From NCBI GenBank assembly GCA_023443925.1, contig JAEZSL010000341.1, positions 1 to 35,865 on the forward strand: a stretch of DNA of 35,865 nucleotides, in the 5' to 3' direction. Positions 23,888-32,219 of the stretch are shown in pieces (positions within the stretch are counted from its first letter, which is position 1; every line of letters starts with the position of its first letter). The notes beneath the pieces were generated by a model that saw only the letters and a program-made list of their open reading frames with translations, was not told the DNA's origin and ran no database searches. Made by a program: the position numbers and the translations under genes. This stretch comes from Bacillota bacterium. GTDB lineage: Bacteria; Bacillota_A; Clostridia; Lachnospirales; Lachnospiraceae.

Positions 23888-25513
23888 ATGAAAAAAATGA
23901 AAAAATGGATGGGGATTTTACTGGCAGTGATCTTATCTGTAAGTTTACTGGGCGGATGTGCAAAGGATAAAGCAACGGATACCGGTAATATGAAGGATGA
24001 CAAGGGTACGGCGCAAACAGAAACTTCATCGGGGGAACGTACGGACAGCGGACCGGTTCGGGTATCTATTTATGTACCCAGCCGTCTTCCGGATAAGATC
24101 TATACAAAAGACACTATGACTTTTAAAACTCTGGCAGAAAAATGTAATATTGAGTTTGATATTGAATCCGTATTCAGTGCCCAGGCCACCGAGCGGTTTG
24201 ATGTGATTATCTCAACGGGCCAATTACCGGATATTATGGCGGGAGACAAACGAAATATTAACACTTACGGCATGTCGGGAGCTTTCCTGTCCCTGGATGA
24301 TTTGATAGATCAGTATGCGCCTAATATTAAGAAATATCTGGTGGACAATAAAGAAGTACTGGCGGAAACGGTGGCTTCGGATGGAAAGATTTATGCGATT
24401 CCCATGCTATCTGCCGTACGCACGGCAATGGGTTATAATATCCGTCAGGACTGGCTGGATAAATTAAAACTGGATGCACCGGTTACCGTTGATGATTGGT
24501 ATACGGTATTAAAAGCCTTCAAATCCAATGACCTTAACGGCAATGGCGTCGGTGATGTTACACCTTTGGTGCTGGACCGAGCCTGGGAAGCCTATTATAT
24601 GAATTTTGCCGATGCCTGGGGCATTGAGCTGAATGAATGGAATGATTACTGGATGATCCGGGACGGCAAAATCGTATTTGCTCCCGTTCAGCCGGAAACG
24701 AAAGAATTCCTGGCAACCATGGCAAAATGGTATCAGGAAGGACTTATTGATCCTGAATTTATAACCAGAGAGGATACAAATAATTACCATATCTTAAATA
24801 ATAAAGCAGGAGCTACCTGTTACTGGACCGGTTATATTGCCGGACAAAATGTAAACACAGAGGTACTGGCCAAAGACCCGGATACCAACTGGCAGGTAAT
24901 ACCGCCGCCGGTATTAAAAGAAGGCCAGTCTCCAAAGACTTACAGCCAGCAGGCGCCTATTGTAAATATAGGAAGCTGGGCAATATCGAGTTCTTCTAAG
25001 AATGCAGTGGATATCATTAAAATGTTTGATTATGTCTACAGCGATGAAGGTGCTTTACTCTTTAACTTTGGTCTGGAAGGAGAAAGCTATGAGGTAGTAA
25101 ACGGCCAGCCGGATTATGCGGATTCTGTAAAAAATGCGGAAGGCGGCCTGGTTAACTGGATACGGGGCAACGGCCTTCAGGCTTTGATCGGAATGAGACA
25201 GATGCCGGAATATGAAGCAGCTTCCTGTGCAAATGAGGATGTGAAGCGTCAGTTATTTGATTATGTAGAAAAAGACTATTTCTATCCGATTAATCCGGAG
25301 TTAACCTTAACCGAAGAAGAAAAAGACACTTATGATGTTAAAATGAGCTCCATTAAGACCTATGCACAGGAAGAACTGCTTAAATTCTTTATCGGCACAA
25401 GGCCCATCGAAGAATTTGATGCCTTTGCCAGCCGTATAAATGAATTAGGGGTAGAGGAAATGGCAGCCTTAAAAAACCAGGCTTATGACAGGTATAAGGC
25501 AATCGCGGAGTAA
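23888..25513 (+). CDS. Extracellular solute-binding lipoprotein of the saccharide importer (LplA-like)
   Basis: 541 aa from ATG 23888, set by GAGGAGG 8 nt upstream; the frame extends 35 codons further up but without a start signal. Signal peptide with lipobox LLGGC, so Cys-anchored outside the membrane. The mature protein is a family-1-type binding protein of about 520 residues (DIMAGDKRNINTYGM, RTAMGYNIRQDWLDKL), the size usual for oligosaccharide binders. Third gene of the importer after a 190-nt gap. No ATPase is encoded here; such importers usually share an MsmX-type ATPase encoded elsewhere. No glycoside hydrolase lies nearby, so the sugar cannot be named. Confidence 0.92.
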   Translation: MKKMKKWMGILLAVILSVSLLGGCAKDKATDTGNMKDDKGTAQTETSSGERTDSGPVRVSIYVPSRLPDKIYTKDTMTFKTLAEKCNIEFDIESVFSAQATERFDVIISTGQLPDIMAGDKRNINTYGMSGAFLSLDDLIDQYAPNIKKYLVDNKEVLAETVASDGKIYAIPMLSAVRTAMGYNIRQDWLDKLKLDAPVTVDDWYTVLKAFKSNDLNGNGVGDVTPLVLDRAWEAYYMNFADAWGIELNEWNDYWMIRDGKIVFAPVQPETKEFLATMAKWYQEGLIDPEFITREDTNNYHILNNKAGATCYWTGYIAGQNVNTEVLAKDPDTNWQVIPPPVLKEGQSPKTYSQQAPIVNIGSWAISSSSKNAVDIIKMFDYVYSDEGALLFNFGLEGESYEVVNGQPDYADSVKNAEGGLVNWIRGNGLQALIGMRQMPEYEAASCANEDVKRQLFDYVEKDYFYPINPELTLTEEEKDTYDVKMSSIKTYAQEELLKFFIGTRPIEEFDAFASRINELGVEEMAALKNQAYDRYKAIAE

Positions 25514-25515
25514 CT

Positions 25516-26304
25516 TTAACTTCCCGTACTTTTATAGTGGCTTACGCCAAACCTCCAGATAAAAGTCGAAAGAAGAAAGAAAGCCAGACCCGACGGTAAG
25601 GCGAAGAAGCCTTTATAATAGCTTTCGCCCCAGCCGCAGATGGCGGAGGCGGGATAATAACTGATAACCAGCATAGGCATAAAAAAGGTAAAAAGATATT
25701 TTAAAACCTTTGGCATGTAGTCCATGGGAAATCGGGTAACCTGATAGCTGGCATTGGTAAATATGTAGATCCAGTCCAGACCGGATATTGTAAAAAAGGC
25801 AATGCCGGAGGTAAATAAGAATACGCCTGCATAGGCACAAAATCCTCCGGCTAAAGCCCCGGCCAGCATAAGCACATCCAACAAATTTAAATGTATGTGT
25901 AAATGATAGAGACAGTAACCAATGGCGCAGGAACCGCCAAATACTCTTGACAGGCGGTGGATGTGGAAAAAGCTGCCCGCCACCTGCGAAATCAGAGAGC
26001 AGGGCCTTAATAATAAACGGTCAAAATCTCCTGTCCGGATCATGCGCCAGGGAAACAAATCAAAACCCCGGCAGAAGGTTTCCGCAAGTCCAAAGCTGGT
26101 TACGGCTATGGCATAGATCAGCAGTATCCGGTAAACAGACCATTCGCCGATATTTCCAAACCTGGTAAACATAAAGATAAGACTGATGGGATCGCTAACC
26201 ACTACGAACAGCACCTGAAGAATCATAATGGGCCAGCCTTTATATTGGAGACCGGTAAGGAAATTCATCCGGATTAATTTAAAATAAAGGGATAAAGATT
26301 TCAT
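25516..26304 (-). CDS. ABC-2 type transporter permease (COG3694/PF06182 group)
   Basis: About 262 aa with six hydrophobic segments. FDRLLLRP after the second or third helix is a hallmark of this small ABC-2 permease family. The start is uncertain: ATG 26304 fits homolog-like N-termini (MKSLSLYFKLIRMN); a TTG at 26325 gives seven extra residues; neither has a good ribosome binding site. It is the third gene of the minus-strand system, 120 nt after the first permease. The 3' end lies 2 nt from the convergent importer lipoprotein gene, with no terminator visible between. Family role is export of an unknown substrate. Confidence 0.82.
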   Translation of the reverse strand: MKSLSLYFKLIRMNFLTGLQYKGWPIMILQVLFVVVSDPISLIFMFTRFGNIGEWSVYRILLIYAIAVTSFGLAETFCRGFDLFPWRMIRTGDFDRLLLRPCSLISQVAGSFFHIHRLSRVFGGSCAIGYCLYHLHIHLNLLDVLMLAGALAGGFCAYAGVFLFTSGIAFFTISGLDWIYIFTNASYQVTRFPMDYMPKVLKYLFTFFMPMLVISYYPASAICGWGESYYKGFFALPSGLAFFLLSTFIWRFGVSHYKSTGS

Positions 26305-26337
26305 AACATACCGAATATACCGCAAGATTTGCGATAC

Positions 26338-26371
26338 TGCCGCACTTAACCGTCAAAAGTTAATTGCGGCA
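26338..26371 (-). promoter_or_regulatory. Intergenic hairpin between the two ABC-2 permease genes
   Basis: About 13-bp stem (TGCCGCAATTAAC with GTTAAGTGCGGCA, one mismatch), 34 nt before the second permease start. No T run follows. It could stabilise or process the mRNA or limit translation of the second permease. Confidence 0.45.
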
Positions 26372-26424
26372 TTCCTTTCTTTAAGATTTGATAACTGCAT
26401 TGCTTAAGAAATTAAAGGCTTTTT

Positions 26425-27273
26425 TCAACCTCCCTGCACAATAATCCTGTTCAGCCGGATTGACATAAGCGTTCTGCCTAGAATGATAAAGATAATGGAC
26501 CAAAGCAGTTGCAGCCCAACGGCCCAGACAGCATCGGCCGGAGGTAATACTCCCAGGTATAGCCGGAGAGGAATATCCAGATATCCTGCAAAGGGCTGAA
26601 GCAGCAGGAATTTCTGCAGGAAATCCGGCCAGAGCTTTAAGGGAAGATAACTGCCGGAGAGAACGCTGCCTACGAGCATAATGATATAGGTGGGGCCGTC
26701 GCCCCAGGTAATATTAAGTCTTATGGCACACATTACCATGCCGAAGGATGTACATAATAATAATGCGCCGAGAAGCGAAAGCAGCATGCAAAGCAGACCG
26801 TAGAGGGAAGCCGGTGCCTGAAGCCGGTAGAAGGGAGGCATAAGCATTCCGGCAAGCAGTACTACGGAACCGCGCCAGAACAGCGGTGTGAGTCTTGCAG
26901 CTGCGGTTTTGGCAAACCAGTGGGAATACAGGTCTAAGGGGCGGCACATTTCGATGCCTACGTCGCCGTTTGTTATTTTCTTTAATATATCGCTGTCAAT
27001 ACTCATTGGCTGTATGGGAAAGAGTACCTGTGCCAGCCAGGAGTAGGTTATTACCTGCCGCAGATCAAGACCTGCAAGAAGCCCGGCGGACTTATTGTCT
27101 GCATATTGATAAAAAACGATGTACACCATAATTTCAATTAATGCCCAGAATATACTGGTCGTAGCGCCTGCCAGTCCGGACAGGCGGTATTGGAAACCTT
27201 CGGCAGTTTTAATAACAAAAAGGGAAAGACAGGCTCTTAGTGTATATAAATATTTCATTCCTTTGTTTTTCAT
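26425..27273 (-). CDS. ABC-2 type transporter permease (COG4587-like)
   Basis: 282 aa with about six helices. ITNGDVGIEMCRPLDLYSHWF corresponds to the FDRLLLRP-type loop of the partner permease. The start is ATG 27273, which overlaps the ATPase stop as ATGA and has GAGGAG 8 nt upstream within the ATPase gene; the GTG at 27279 lacks this spacing. Translationally coupled second gene of the operon ATPase-permease-permease. Confidence 0.85.
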   Translation of the reverse strand: MKNKGMKYLYTLRACLSLFVIKTAEGFQYRLSGLAGATTSIFWALIEIMVYIVFYQYADNKSAGLLAGLDLRQVITYSWLAQVLFPIQPMSIDSDILKKITNGDVGIEMCRPLDLYSHWFAKTAAARLTPLFWRGSVVLLAGMLMPPFYRLQAPASLYGLLCMLLSLLGALLLCTSFGMVMCAIRLNITWGDGPTYIIMLVGSVLSGSYLPLKLWPDFLQKFLLLQPFAGYLDIPLRLYLGVLPPADAVWAVGLQLLWSIIFIILGRTLMSIRLNRIIVQGG

Positions 27274-28253
27274 AAGCACATCTCCTCATACATGGAGGCA
27301 ATGATTTCATCAATATCCTTCTCCTGGATATGAATATCTTTAAGAGGCAGCTGTTTTGACATTCTCTCCACCATGGTATGGGTGGGAATCTTCCCGGGGT
27401 TATAGAATACGGTCCATTCTGATCCGTTAACCCTGACTTTTTCACTGCCGTCTATCTGAAATTCTTCCATGGGCTCAAACAGCGTTGCCTTGATTCTGCG
27501 CAGGGGAGCATAGCGGTTTTTCAGGGTATCCAGATTCCCGTCATACAGCAGTTCACCTCGTCCAATTACCATAACCCGGCTGCACAAGGATTCAATATCA
27601 TCCATATCATGGGTCGTTAATATCATGGTGACTCCATTCTTCTTATTCTCATTTTTCAAAAATTCTCTTAAAGATAATTTAGATACAGCATCCAGTCCGA
27701 TGGTCGGTTCGTCAAGAAATAAGATATCCGGCTTATGTAAAAGGGAAGCGGCGATTTCACAGCGCATACGCTGGCCCAGGGATAACTGGCGGACCGGAGT
27801 CTGGATAAATTCATTGATTTTCAGTGTTTCAGCCAGTTCGGTTAAACGCTTTTTATATTCCTGGAAATTCATATGGTATATGTCTTTTAATAGAGAAAAG
27901 GTATCACAGACCGGAAGATCCCACCAAAGCTGACTCCGCTGGCCGAATACCACACCGATTCGGGCAACATAGGCTTCCCGCTCTTTCCAGGGAATCCGGT
28001 TTAAAATAGTACAATTGCCTTTATCCGGTGTCAGGATTCCGCTCATGACTTTTACCGTCGTTGATTTGCCGGCACCGTTTGGACCGATATATCCTACCAG
28101 TTCACCTTCTTCAATGGAAAAATTAATGTCTTTTAAGGCATTTACTATTCGGGTTTCCCTTATAAAGGCACTTTTTAGTAAACTCAGATGCCCTTGGGGA
28201 CGCTGTGAAACTTTAAAAGATTTACATATGCCGTCTAAGCATATCTGTGACAT
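27270..28253 (-). CDS. ABC-2 type transporter ATPase (COG4586-like)
   Basis: 327 aa. Walker A GPNGAGKST (57-65), signature LSLGQ (157-161), Walker B ILFLDEPTIGLD (177-188), H-loop TTHDMDD. The VVFGQRSQLWWDLPV stretch is characteristic of the ATPases that pair with PF06182 permeases. The C-terminal 80 or so residues form an extra domain usual in this group. AGGAGG lies upstream of ATG, and a TTGACA promoter precedes it. It works with the two downstream permeases as an exporter; the substrate is not known for this family. Confidence 0.92.
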   Translation of the reverse strand: MSQICLDGICKSFKVSQRPQGHLSLLKSAFIRETRIVNALKDINFSIEEGELVGYIGPNGAGKSTTVKVMSGILTPDKGNCTILNRIPWKEREAYVARIGVVFGQRSQLWWDLPVCDTFSLLKDIYHMNFQEYKKRLTELAETLKINEFIQTPVRQLSLGQRMRCEIAASLLHKPDILFLDEPTIGLDAVSKLSLREFLKNENKKNGVTMILTTHDMDDIESLCSRVMVIGRGELLYDGNLDTLKNRYAPLRRIKATLFEPMEEFQIDGSEKVRVNGSEWTVFYNPGKIPTHTMVERMSKQLPLKDIHIQEKDIDEIIASMYEEMCL

Positions 28254-28292
28254 ACCGCCACCTCCTTAGATTATCATCGTTAAAGCTTTCTT

Positions 28293-28321
28293 ATTTTAGA
28301 CGTGTTAGAAGGAATTGTCAA
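28293..28321 (-). promoter_or_regulatory. Promoter of the ABC-2 transporter operon
   Basis: On the minus strand: perfect -35 TTGACA (28321-28316), 17-nt spacer, TAAAAT (28298-28293), 40 nt before the ATPase start. Confidence 0.75.
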
Positions 28322-28402
28322 AATCACCGCAAATACCTGCCGTACCAAGGGAATACCCGCATAATTCTAATCTAACTTTTTCTCTTTATATCTAATTTTT
28401 TC

Positions 28403-28431
28403 TTGACTACTTGCCATTTGCATGGTATGAT
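28403..28431 (+). promoter_or_regulatory. Strong orphan promoter
   Basis: TTGACT (28403-28408), 17-nt spacer, TATGAT (28426-28431). Divergent from the ABC-2 operon promoter; it leads into a unit closed by a terminator at 28533. Confidence 0.75.
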
Positions 28432-28437
28432 ATAAAT

Positions 28438-28559
28438 ACAATCTGAACAAGAGATTACCGAGGCTTTCTACACTGTTGTCAAAAATGAAGTCTGGGTGAT
28501 GTTTTACAAAATGAATCGTAGTGAATGAGCTTGCAATGGGTAAATCCATTGCTTTTTTT
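28438..28559 (+). ncRNA. Candidate small RNA, about 120 nt
   Basis: Near-consensus promoter upstream and a clean terminator (28533-28559) delimit the unit. The only ORFs inside are very short (up to 13 codons) and lack ribosome binding sites. I do not see 6S, SRP, tmRNA, T-box or riboswitch signatures. Family unknown. Confidence 0.55.
28533..28559 (+). terminator. Rho-independent terminator of the small RNA
   Basis: Stem GCAATGG / CCATTGC (7 bp, plus one G-U) with a short loop, then T7. Confidence 0.85.
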
Positions 28560-28673
28560 GATATAGGAAAGATTCCAACTAGCAGGTTATCAATTATAGT
28601 AGGTAATATATATACCGAATAAGCTTAAAACTCTTAGAATAAAGGGGTTATGATTTGGTATATGGATATGGTT

Positions 28674-28705
28674 AAAGGAGGGATGTAATTGTCCCTCCTT
28701 TTAAT
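28674..28705 (+). terminator. Hairpin in gene-free stretch
   Basis: 10-bp stem AAAGGAGGGA / TCCCTCCTTT, loop of 8 nt, then TTAATTT. The stem contains a ribosome-binding-like GGAGGG followed by ATG TAA, which is not a usable gene. The rest of 28560-28936 is AT-rich and shows nothing else. Confidence 0.5.
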
Positions 28706-28939
28706 TTCGCAATTGTAAAAATATCGTGAAGCTAATTGATATTATTTTCCAACCGTTATATTTTCTATTTTTTGCTAATCCTAAATTCGAATTAAAAATG
28801 TTTCAATCAAATTTTATTATTAATATATTATTCCTATGGAATTTATTCATAACAATATATTAAAGCCTAAAATAAATATTCGCTTTCGTACACTATTACG
28901 AACCATCAAGCATGGTTTGAACTTTTCGTTCTTGATTTA

Positions 28940-29213
28940 GCCCATTTGACGGGTTCTTGACGTCTTTAAGGTGCGACAGGGTGCAACACCATCAATCGGG
29001 TGATAAACTCGTACGAGAGCGAGTTCTGGGTCATATGGGTCTGGCATTACATCGTGAACCCAGATGTGATATGCCTCGCTATGACGTATGCCACCACCAT
29101 GCACCAAAATGGTTATGGCAATGTCACACCAATAATAGCTTTCAAGAAAACTCAAGTCATTCTTCTTGTTGGTCATTTTGAAGCCTTCCCAAAGCAGTTC
29201 GTTTAATGTGGGT
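28940..29213 (-). pseudogene. Remnant of a tyrosine-type site-specific recombinase (GmtY-like)
   Basis: A minus-strand frame of about 90 residues reads PTLNELLWEGF, then TILVHGGGIRHSEAYHIWVHDV, PDPYDPELALVRVYHP and DGVAP. This resembles the middle of tyrosine-recombinase-like proteins of the gamma-mobile-trio GmtY kind, where a GGxRxSE-xxxLxVxDV segment begins the catalytic domain. The rest of the catalytic domain (HxxR, final Tyr) is missing: the frame stops at 28937. The N-terminal part is also missing, because the frame starts inside the rsgA terminator. No ribosome binding site is present. The call is from memory of family motifs and should be searched. Confidence 0.5.
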
Positions 29214-29217
29214 CTAT

Positions 29218-29255
29218 AAAAAAATACAGCCTTCAATTAATATAAAGACTGTATT
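29218..29255 (-). terminator. Terminator of the rsgA operon
   Basis: Minus-strand 11-bp stem AATACAGTCTT / AAGGCTGTATT with one G-U pair, followed by T7, 107 nt after the rsgA stop. Confidence 0.8.
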
Positions 29256-29361
29256 AGTAGTTAAGTTATAAAGTTTTGGTATAGTTTTTTACCTGTAATA
29301 AGAAAACCCTGCTTCTGTTTTTGTTAACACCTGCTCTAAAGTCTGAGTATAAAATCTAATT

Positions 29362-30432
29362 CTAGTATTTTTTTGAAGCGTTTTGATTCTTATAATTTTT
29401 ATTAGAAGCAGATTTCAATTTTAAATAAGCGGCTTTTTGCGCACTATACTTAGCTTCCCGTTTCAATTTTATATAGGATTTCCAGCGTTCCTCGGTTAAA
29501 GTGCCGTTGGTTAGCGCAGCCTTAACAGCGCAGCCCGGTTCTTTCATATGACTGCAGTCGCTGAACCGGCACTTGGTGGACAGATCTTCAATATCTGAAA
29601 AAGTTTCTCCGAGACCTTCTTCTACCGCCCATATACCAAGTTCACGCATACCGGGTGTATCAATAATAAGCACACCGTTATCCAGTTTAAACAGCTGCCT
29701 GTAGGTAGTAGTATGATGGCCTTTGCTGTCATCCTCCCGGATGCTGTTTACCTTCATCAATTCATCACCCGCCAGAGCATTCACAAGGGAGGATTTACCG
29801 ATACCGGAAGAACCCAGGAATACCAGAGTGGCAGCAGGTTTCAGATATTTTTTTAAAGTGTCTATACCAAATCCGGTAACAGCGCTGATTACATGAATAT
29901 CCATTCCGGGTGCAATCGCTTCAATTTCTGCGACCTTATCAAGGTAATCATCACATAAATCGGCCTTGGTTAATACAATGACCGGTATACCGCCGCTCTG
30001 CCAGGCAGTAGCCAGATAACGCTCAATTCTCCTTACATTAAAATCGTAATTTAACGATGCCATAATAAAAACATAATCAAAATTAGCGGCTACGATCTGT
30101 TCGCTGGCCCCGGTTATATTAACGCGTAAAGTTGGATTTAAGCGGGAGAAACAGGTGCGTCTGTCCAGAACGCGGTATATAGTGTCATCCCCCATGTTAT
30201 TTGGTTTAATCATAACGAAATCACCCACAGCCGGGTATGTCTGAAAGCGTGCATCCTGGTAAAAGATGGAGCCTTTGAGCTTAGCATTATTTTCTCTGTC
30301 TGCGGATATGATTTGATAGGTTTCCTTTTGTACGGATATAATCCTTGCCGGTATTAAACCCATGTCTTTTTCTTCTTTTGTAATTTGTCTTTCGTAAATA
30401 TCATTAAACCCATAATCGGTTAAATTAATCAT
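29362..30432 (-). CDS. rsgA: Ribosome small subunit-dependent GTPase A
   Basis: 356 aa, a circularly permuted GTPase that checks maturation of the 30S subunit. Order: N-terminal OB-fold (about 30-110), G4 TKAD (155-158), G1 GSSGIGKSS (207-215), switch region GHHTTT, G3 DTPGMRE (258-264), then the zinc knuckle C288, C293, H295, C301. It is longer than the roughly 300-aa Bacillus protein because of an N-terminal extension and a Lys/Asn-rich C-terminal tail, a form common among Clostridial RsgA paralogues; whether another copy exists in the genome is unknown. GGAGG lies 10 nt before ATG. The ATG overlaps the TGA of a 52-codon gene upstream. Confidence 0.95.
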   Translation of the reverse strand: MINLTDYGFNDIYERQITKEEKDMGLIPARIISVQKETYQIISADRENNAKLKGSIFYQDARFQTYPAVGDFVMIKPNNMGDDTIYRVLDRRTCFSRLNPTLRVNITGASEQIVAANFDYVFIMASLNYDFNVRRIERYLATAWQSGGIPVIVLTKADLCDDYLDKVAEIEAIAPGMDIHVISAVTGFGIDTLKKYLKPAATLVFLGSSGIGKSSLVNALAGDELMKVNSIREDDSKGHHTTTYRQLFKLDNGVLIIDTPGMRELGIWAVEEGLGETFSDIEDLSTKCRFSDCSHMKEPGCAVKAALTNGTLTEERWKSYIKLKREAKYSAQKAAYLKLKSASNKNYKNQNASKKY

Positions 30433-30587
30433 TGTGCTATTTCCTCCATAAATCCGGTATTCCTTAAAGGAACCGGTTTGACTTTTAAATTATAAATTTT
30501 CAAATTAAGAAATTCATCAGTTGAACTTGCCGTAGGGTAAGCTTTTTTATTTAACTTATCTACTTTATAAACATATATGATCTGCAT
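30429..30587 (-). CDS. Small 52-aa protein translationally coupled to rsgA
   Basis: A previously easily missed ORF: AAAGGAG 6 nt before ATG 30587, product beginning MQIIYVYKVDKLNKKAYPTA and ending GFMEEIAQ, with stop TGA overlapping the rsgA ATG (ATGA). No signal peptide, no Cys, lysine- and tyrosine-rich, predicted soluble; no family recognised. A hairpin-forming stretch (GGTTCCTT / AAGGAATACC) lies near its 3' end, just before the rsgA ribosome binding site, so its translation may open the rsgA start. A promoter at 30659-30687 fits the unit. The perfect coupling and good ribosome binding site argue that it is real. Confidence 0.65.
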   Translation of the reverse strand: MQIIYVYKVDKLNKKAYPTASSTDEFLNLKIYNLKVKPVPLRNTGFMEEIAQ

Positions 30588-30658
30588 AATTTTCTCCTTT
30601 CCGCCGTTTATGGCTGCCTGAATTTAATGGGGCTGTTTTGCTTTTCATTCAAGGTAGC

Positions 30659-30687
30659 ATTATAAGGTGGCTGCTCTTTTCGTTAAA
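30659..30687 (-). promoter_or_regulatory. Promoter of the 52-aa gene and rsgA
   Basis: Minus strand: TTTAAC (30687-30682), 17-nt spacer, TATAAT (30664-30659), 72 nt before the small gene's ATG. The -35 is weak and lies in the arm of a hairpin (TGCTCTTTT / AAAAAGAGCA). Confidence 0.55.
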
Positions 30688-30696
30688 AAAGAGCAC

Positions 30697-30720
30697 AAAA
30701 AAAACACGCCGTTCGCGTGT
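30697..30720 (-). terminator. Minus-strand terminator upstream of the rsgA promoter
   Basis: Stem ACACGC / GCGTGT with a 5-nt loop followed by T8 on the minus strand. It must close a transcript coming from above 30720, where no conventional gene is seen. Confidence 0.6.
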
Positions 30721-30752
30721 CTGCTATATTTTACTTTATAATGAAAGTTCAA

Positions 30753-30766
30753 TTACCGTACGGTAA
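30753..30766. promoter_or_regulatory. Perfect 14-bp palindrome TTACCGTACGGTAA
   Basis: Operator-like dyad in AT-rich DNA. The core TACCGTACGG also occurs at 1638-1647. No adjacent regulator gene identifies a binding protein. Confidence 0.35.
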
Positions 30767-30865
30767 TAATAATTTCAAAGCTTTTCAAAATATAATCCAC
30801 GAAAGGTTGAGAGTGCAGAGCAAACAAAATAAAGGGTTTAAACCCTAAATATAAATCTTATTTTG

Positions 30866-30931
30866 TTAAAAGAAGAATTCAAGGGACGGATAGCTTCTCC
30901 ATCCTGCAGGTCTTCTGTATGCTCCGCTCAT
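30866..30931 (-). CDS. Doubtful 21-codon ORF
   Basis: Begins MSGAYRRPAGWRSYPSLEFF and stops at TAA; no ribosome binding site directly upstream. About 35 nt above it, AAAGGAG precedes an ATG frame of only ten codons (MSLAYMVVYS). Together with the terminator at 30697 this may be a small expressed unit or a decayed gene. Low certainty. Confidence 0.2.
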   Translation of the reverse strand: MSGAYRRPAGWRSYPSLEFFF

Positions 30932-32219
30932 ATTAAGTTTAAGAATAAACCACCATATAAGCTAAAGACATTTCAACACATCTCCTTTCCGGAACCTGTT
31001 ATTCATTTTATCCAGGTAATCTTAGCAAATCTAGCTATAAATACTAAAATTAACTACACCATAATATTTTAAAGATTTTTTTAGTTAATGTCAAGTAATT
31101 ATTTTGCTAAAATCGTCCTATTACTACGAAAGTACTTATTTAGATATCTCTATTGCTTAATTTAGATTGCTATTACTTATTTAGATAACTCTATTATGGA
31201 TTTATATAACTTTATACCGGGATTATATTATGATCGGAGAAATACACAGAAGAATTGCTTGCTTTGAAGTGTTTATAATATCAAGATTTAAAACACCTGT
31301 TTGTAAATATCTGTACAATATGGGGATTCAGTTCTAAATCCGGAATCTGATTTATATATTTTGTATATATAACAAAATAAAAAAGACTATTTATACGGCA
31401 TAATTAATAAAGACTTAAAGTTTAACAGGCATATAAATATTTCTATTTACTATATCTGAGCCGGACTGCAGCAGAGTTGCTTACTTCTATAATAAATTGC
31501 AATATACATATTTACTATACAAAAAACGTAAAAAATAAGTACGTTCTGCATATATACATTATTTTTGGCCGTTTTTAAGTATAGTTTTATGCATTTTATA
31601 TAAAAAAGTGGTCTTAAAGTAATATTTGGTATTAAAAAACCTTTAAAAGCACGTAAATGTAGTATTTTTATAAAATATAAACAATATCACGTAGAATTTC
31701 GCTTTATTTTAATTGATATATCAGGTTAGGTTTACAATTATAGCTAAATCATGTATAAAAAATTAACAAAATAAATAGAAATTAGCATGGCTTTATTAGA
31801 CAATATATATTAAAATGGGAGAGTAGAAATTATTACAAAACGTAAAATTTTCTGTTTTTAAACCATATTTACAGATTCTTGGTTTTGGCACCATTTGGAG
31901 TAGACGTAGATTGAAAACTGAATACTGTGATTTCAAAATAATAGAAGAATTTTTTTGCGTAAATAAACATAGTGATTGCTATGCTTTTAAGAGAAAATGT
32001 CCATTTATAGTTTTAGTTGTAGAATTTATGGTAAATGACATTTGGAAATTGTCTTATAAAGGCGTTTCCCTGACATCAAGGTGTATAGCATCATGATGTC
32101 ATAAAGGCGGCAGTACACATGTTAATCAGAGCGGTGTCTGCCGCTTTCTGATTTATAGAGTTCTGATTCGCTTAAAAGTGCATAGCACAACTTCTACTAT
32201 TATGTAAGAAATAAAATCA
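30932..32219. other. AT-rich gene-poor stretch
   Basis: No convincing gene on either strand. A 22-nt direct repeat with one mismatch (TACTTATTTAGATATCTCTATT, in the 3'-shifted copy TACTTATTTAGATAACTCTATT) occurs at 31133-31154 and near 31172-31194. The short frame at 31911-32096 lacks a ribosome binding site and looks random. Confidence 0.6.
32103..32150 (+). terminator. Strong hairpin, possible terminator
   Basis: About 14-bp stem with one bulged T (AAGGCGGCAGTACAC against GTGTCTGCCGCTT). The tail CTGATTTAT is only weakly T-rich. A second stem TGACATCA / TGATGTCA (32070-32101) lies directly before it. Confidence 0.45.

Noticed and set aside
28367..28549. 60-aa minus-strand frame, and a 29-codon plus-strand frame without ATG in the small-RNA unit
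   Set aside because: Neither has a start signal; promoter and terminator fit a noncoding transcript better.
30863..31072. 69-aa plus-strand frame
   Set aside because: TTG start, no ribosome binding site, low-complexity translation, and opposite to signals on the minus strand.
31911..32096. 61-aa plus-strand frame in the AT-rich stretch; its first bases loosely resemble the repeat leader head
   Set aside because: TTG start without a ribosome binding site, and the similarity is short (TTGAAAACTGAATACTG) and does not extend into the rest of the element.
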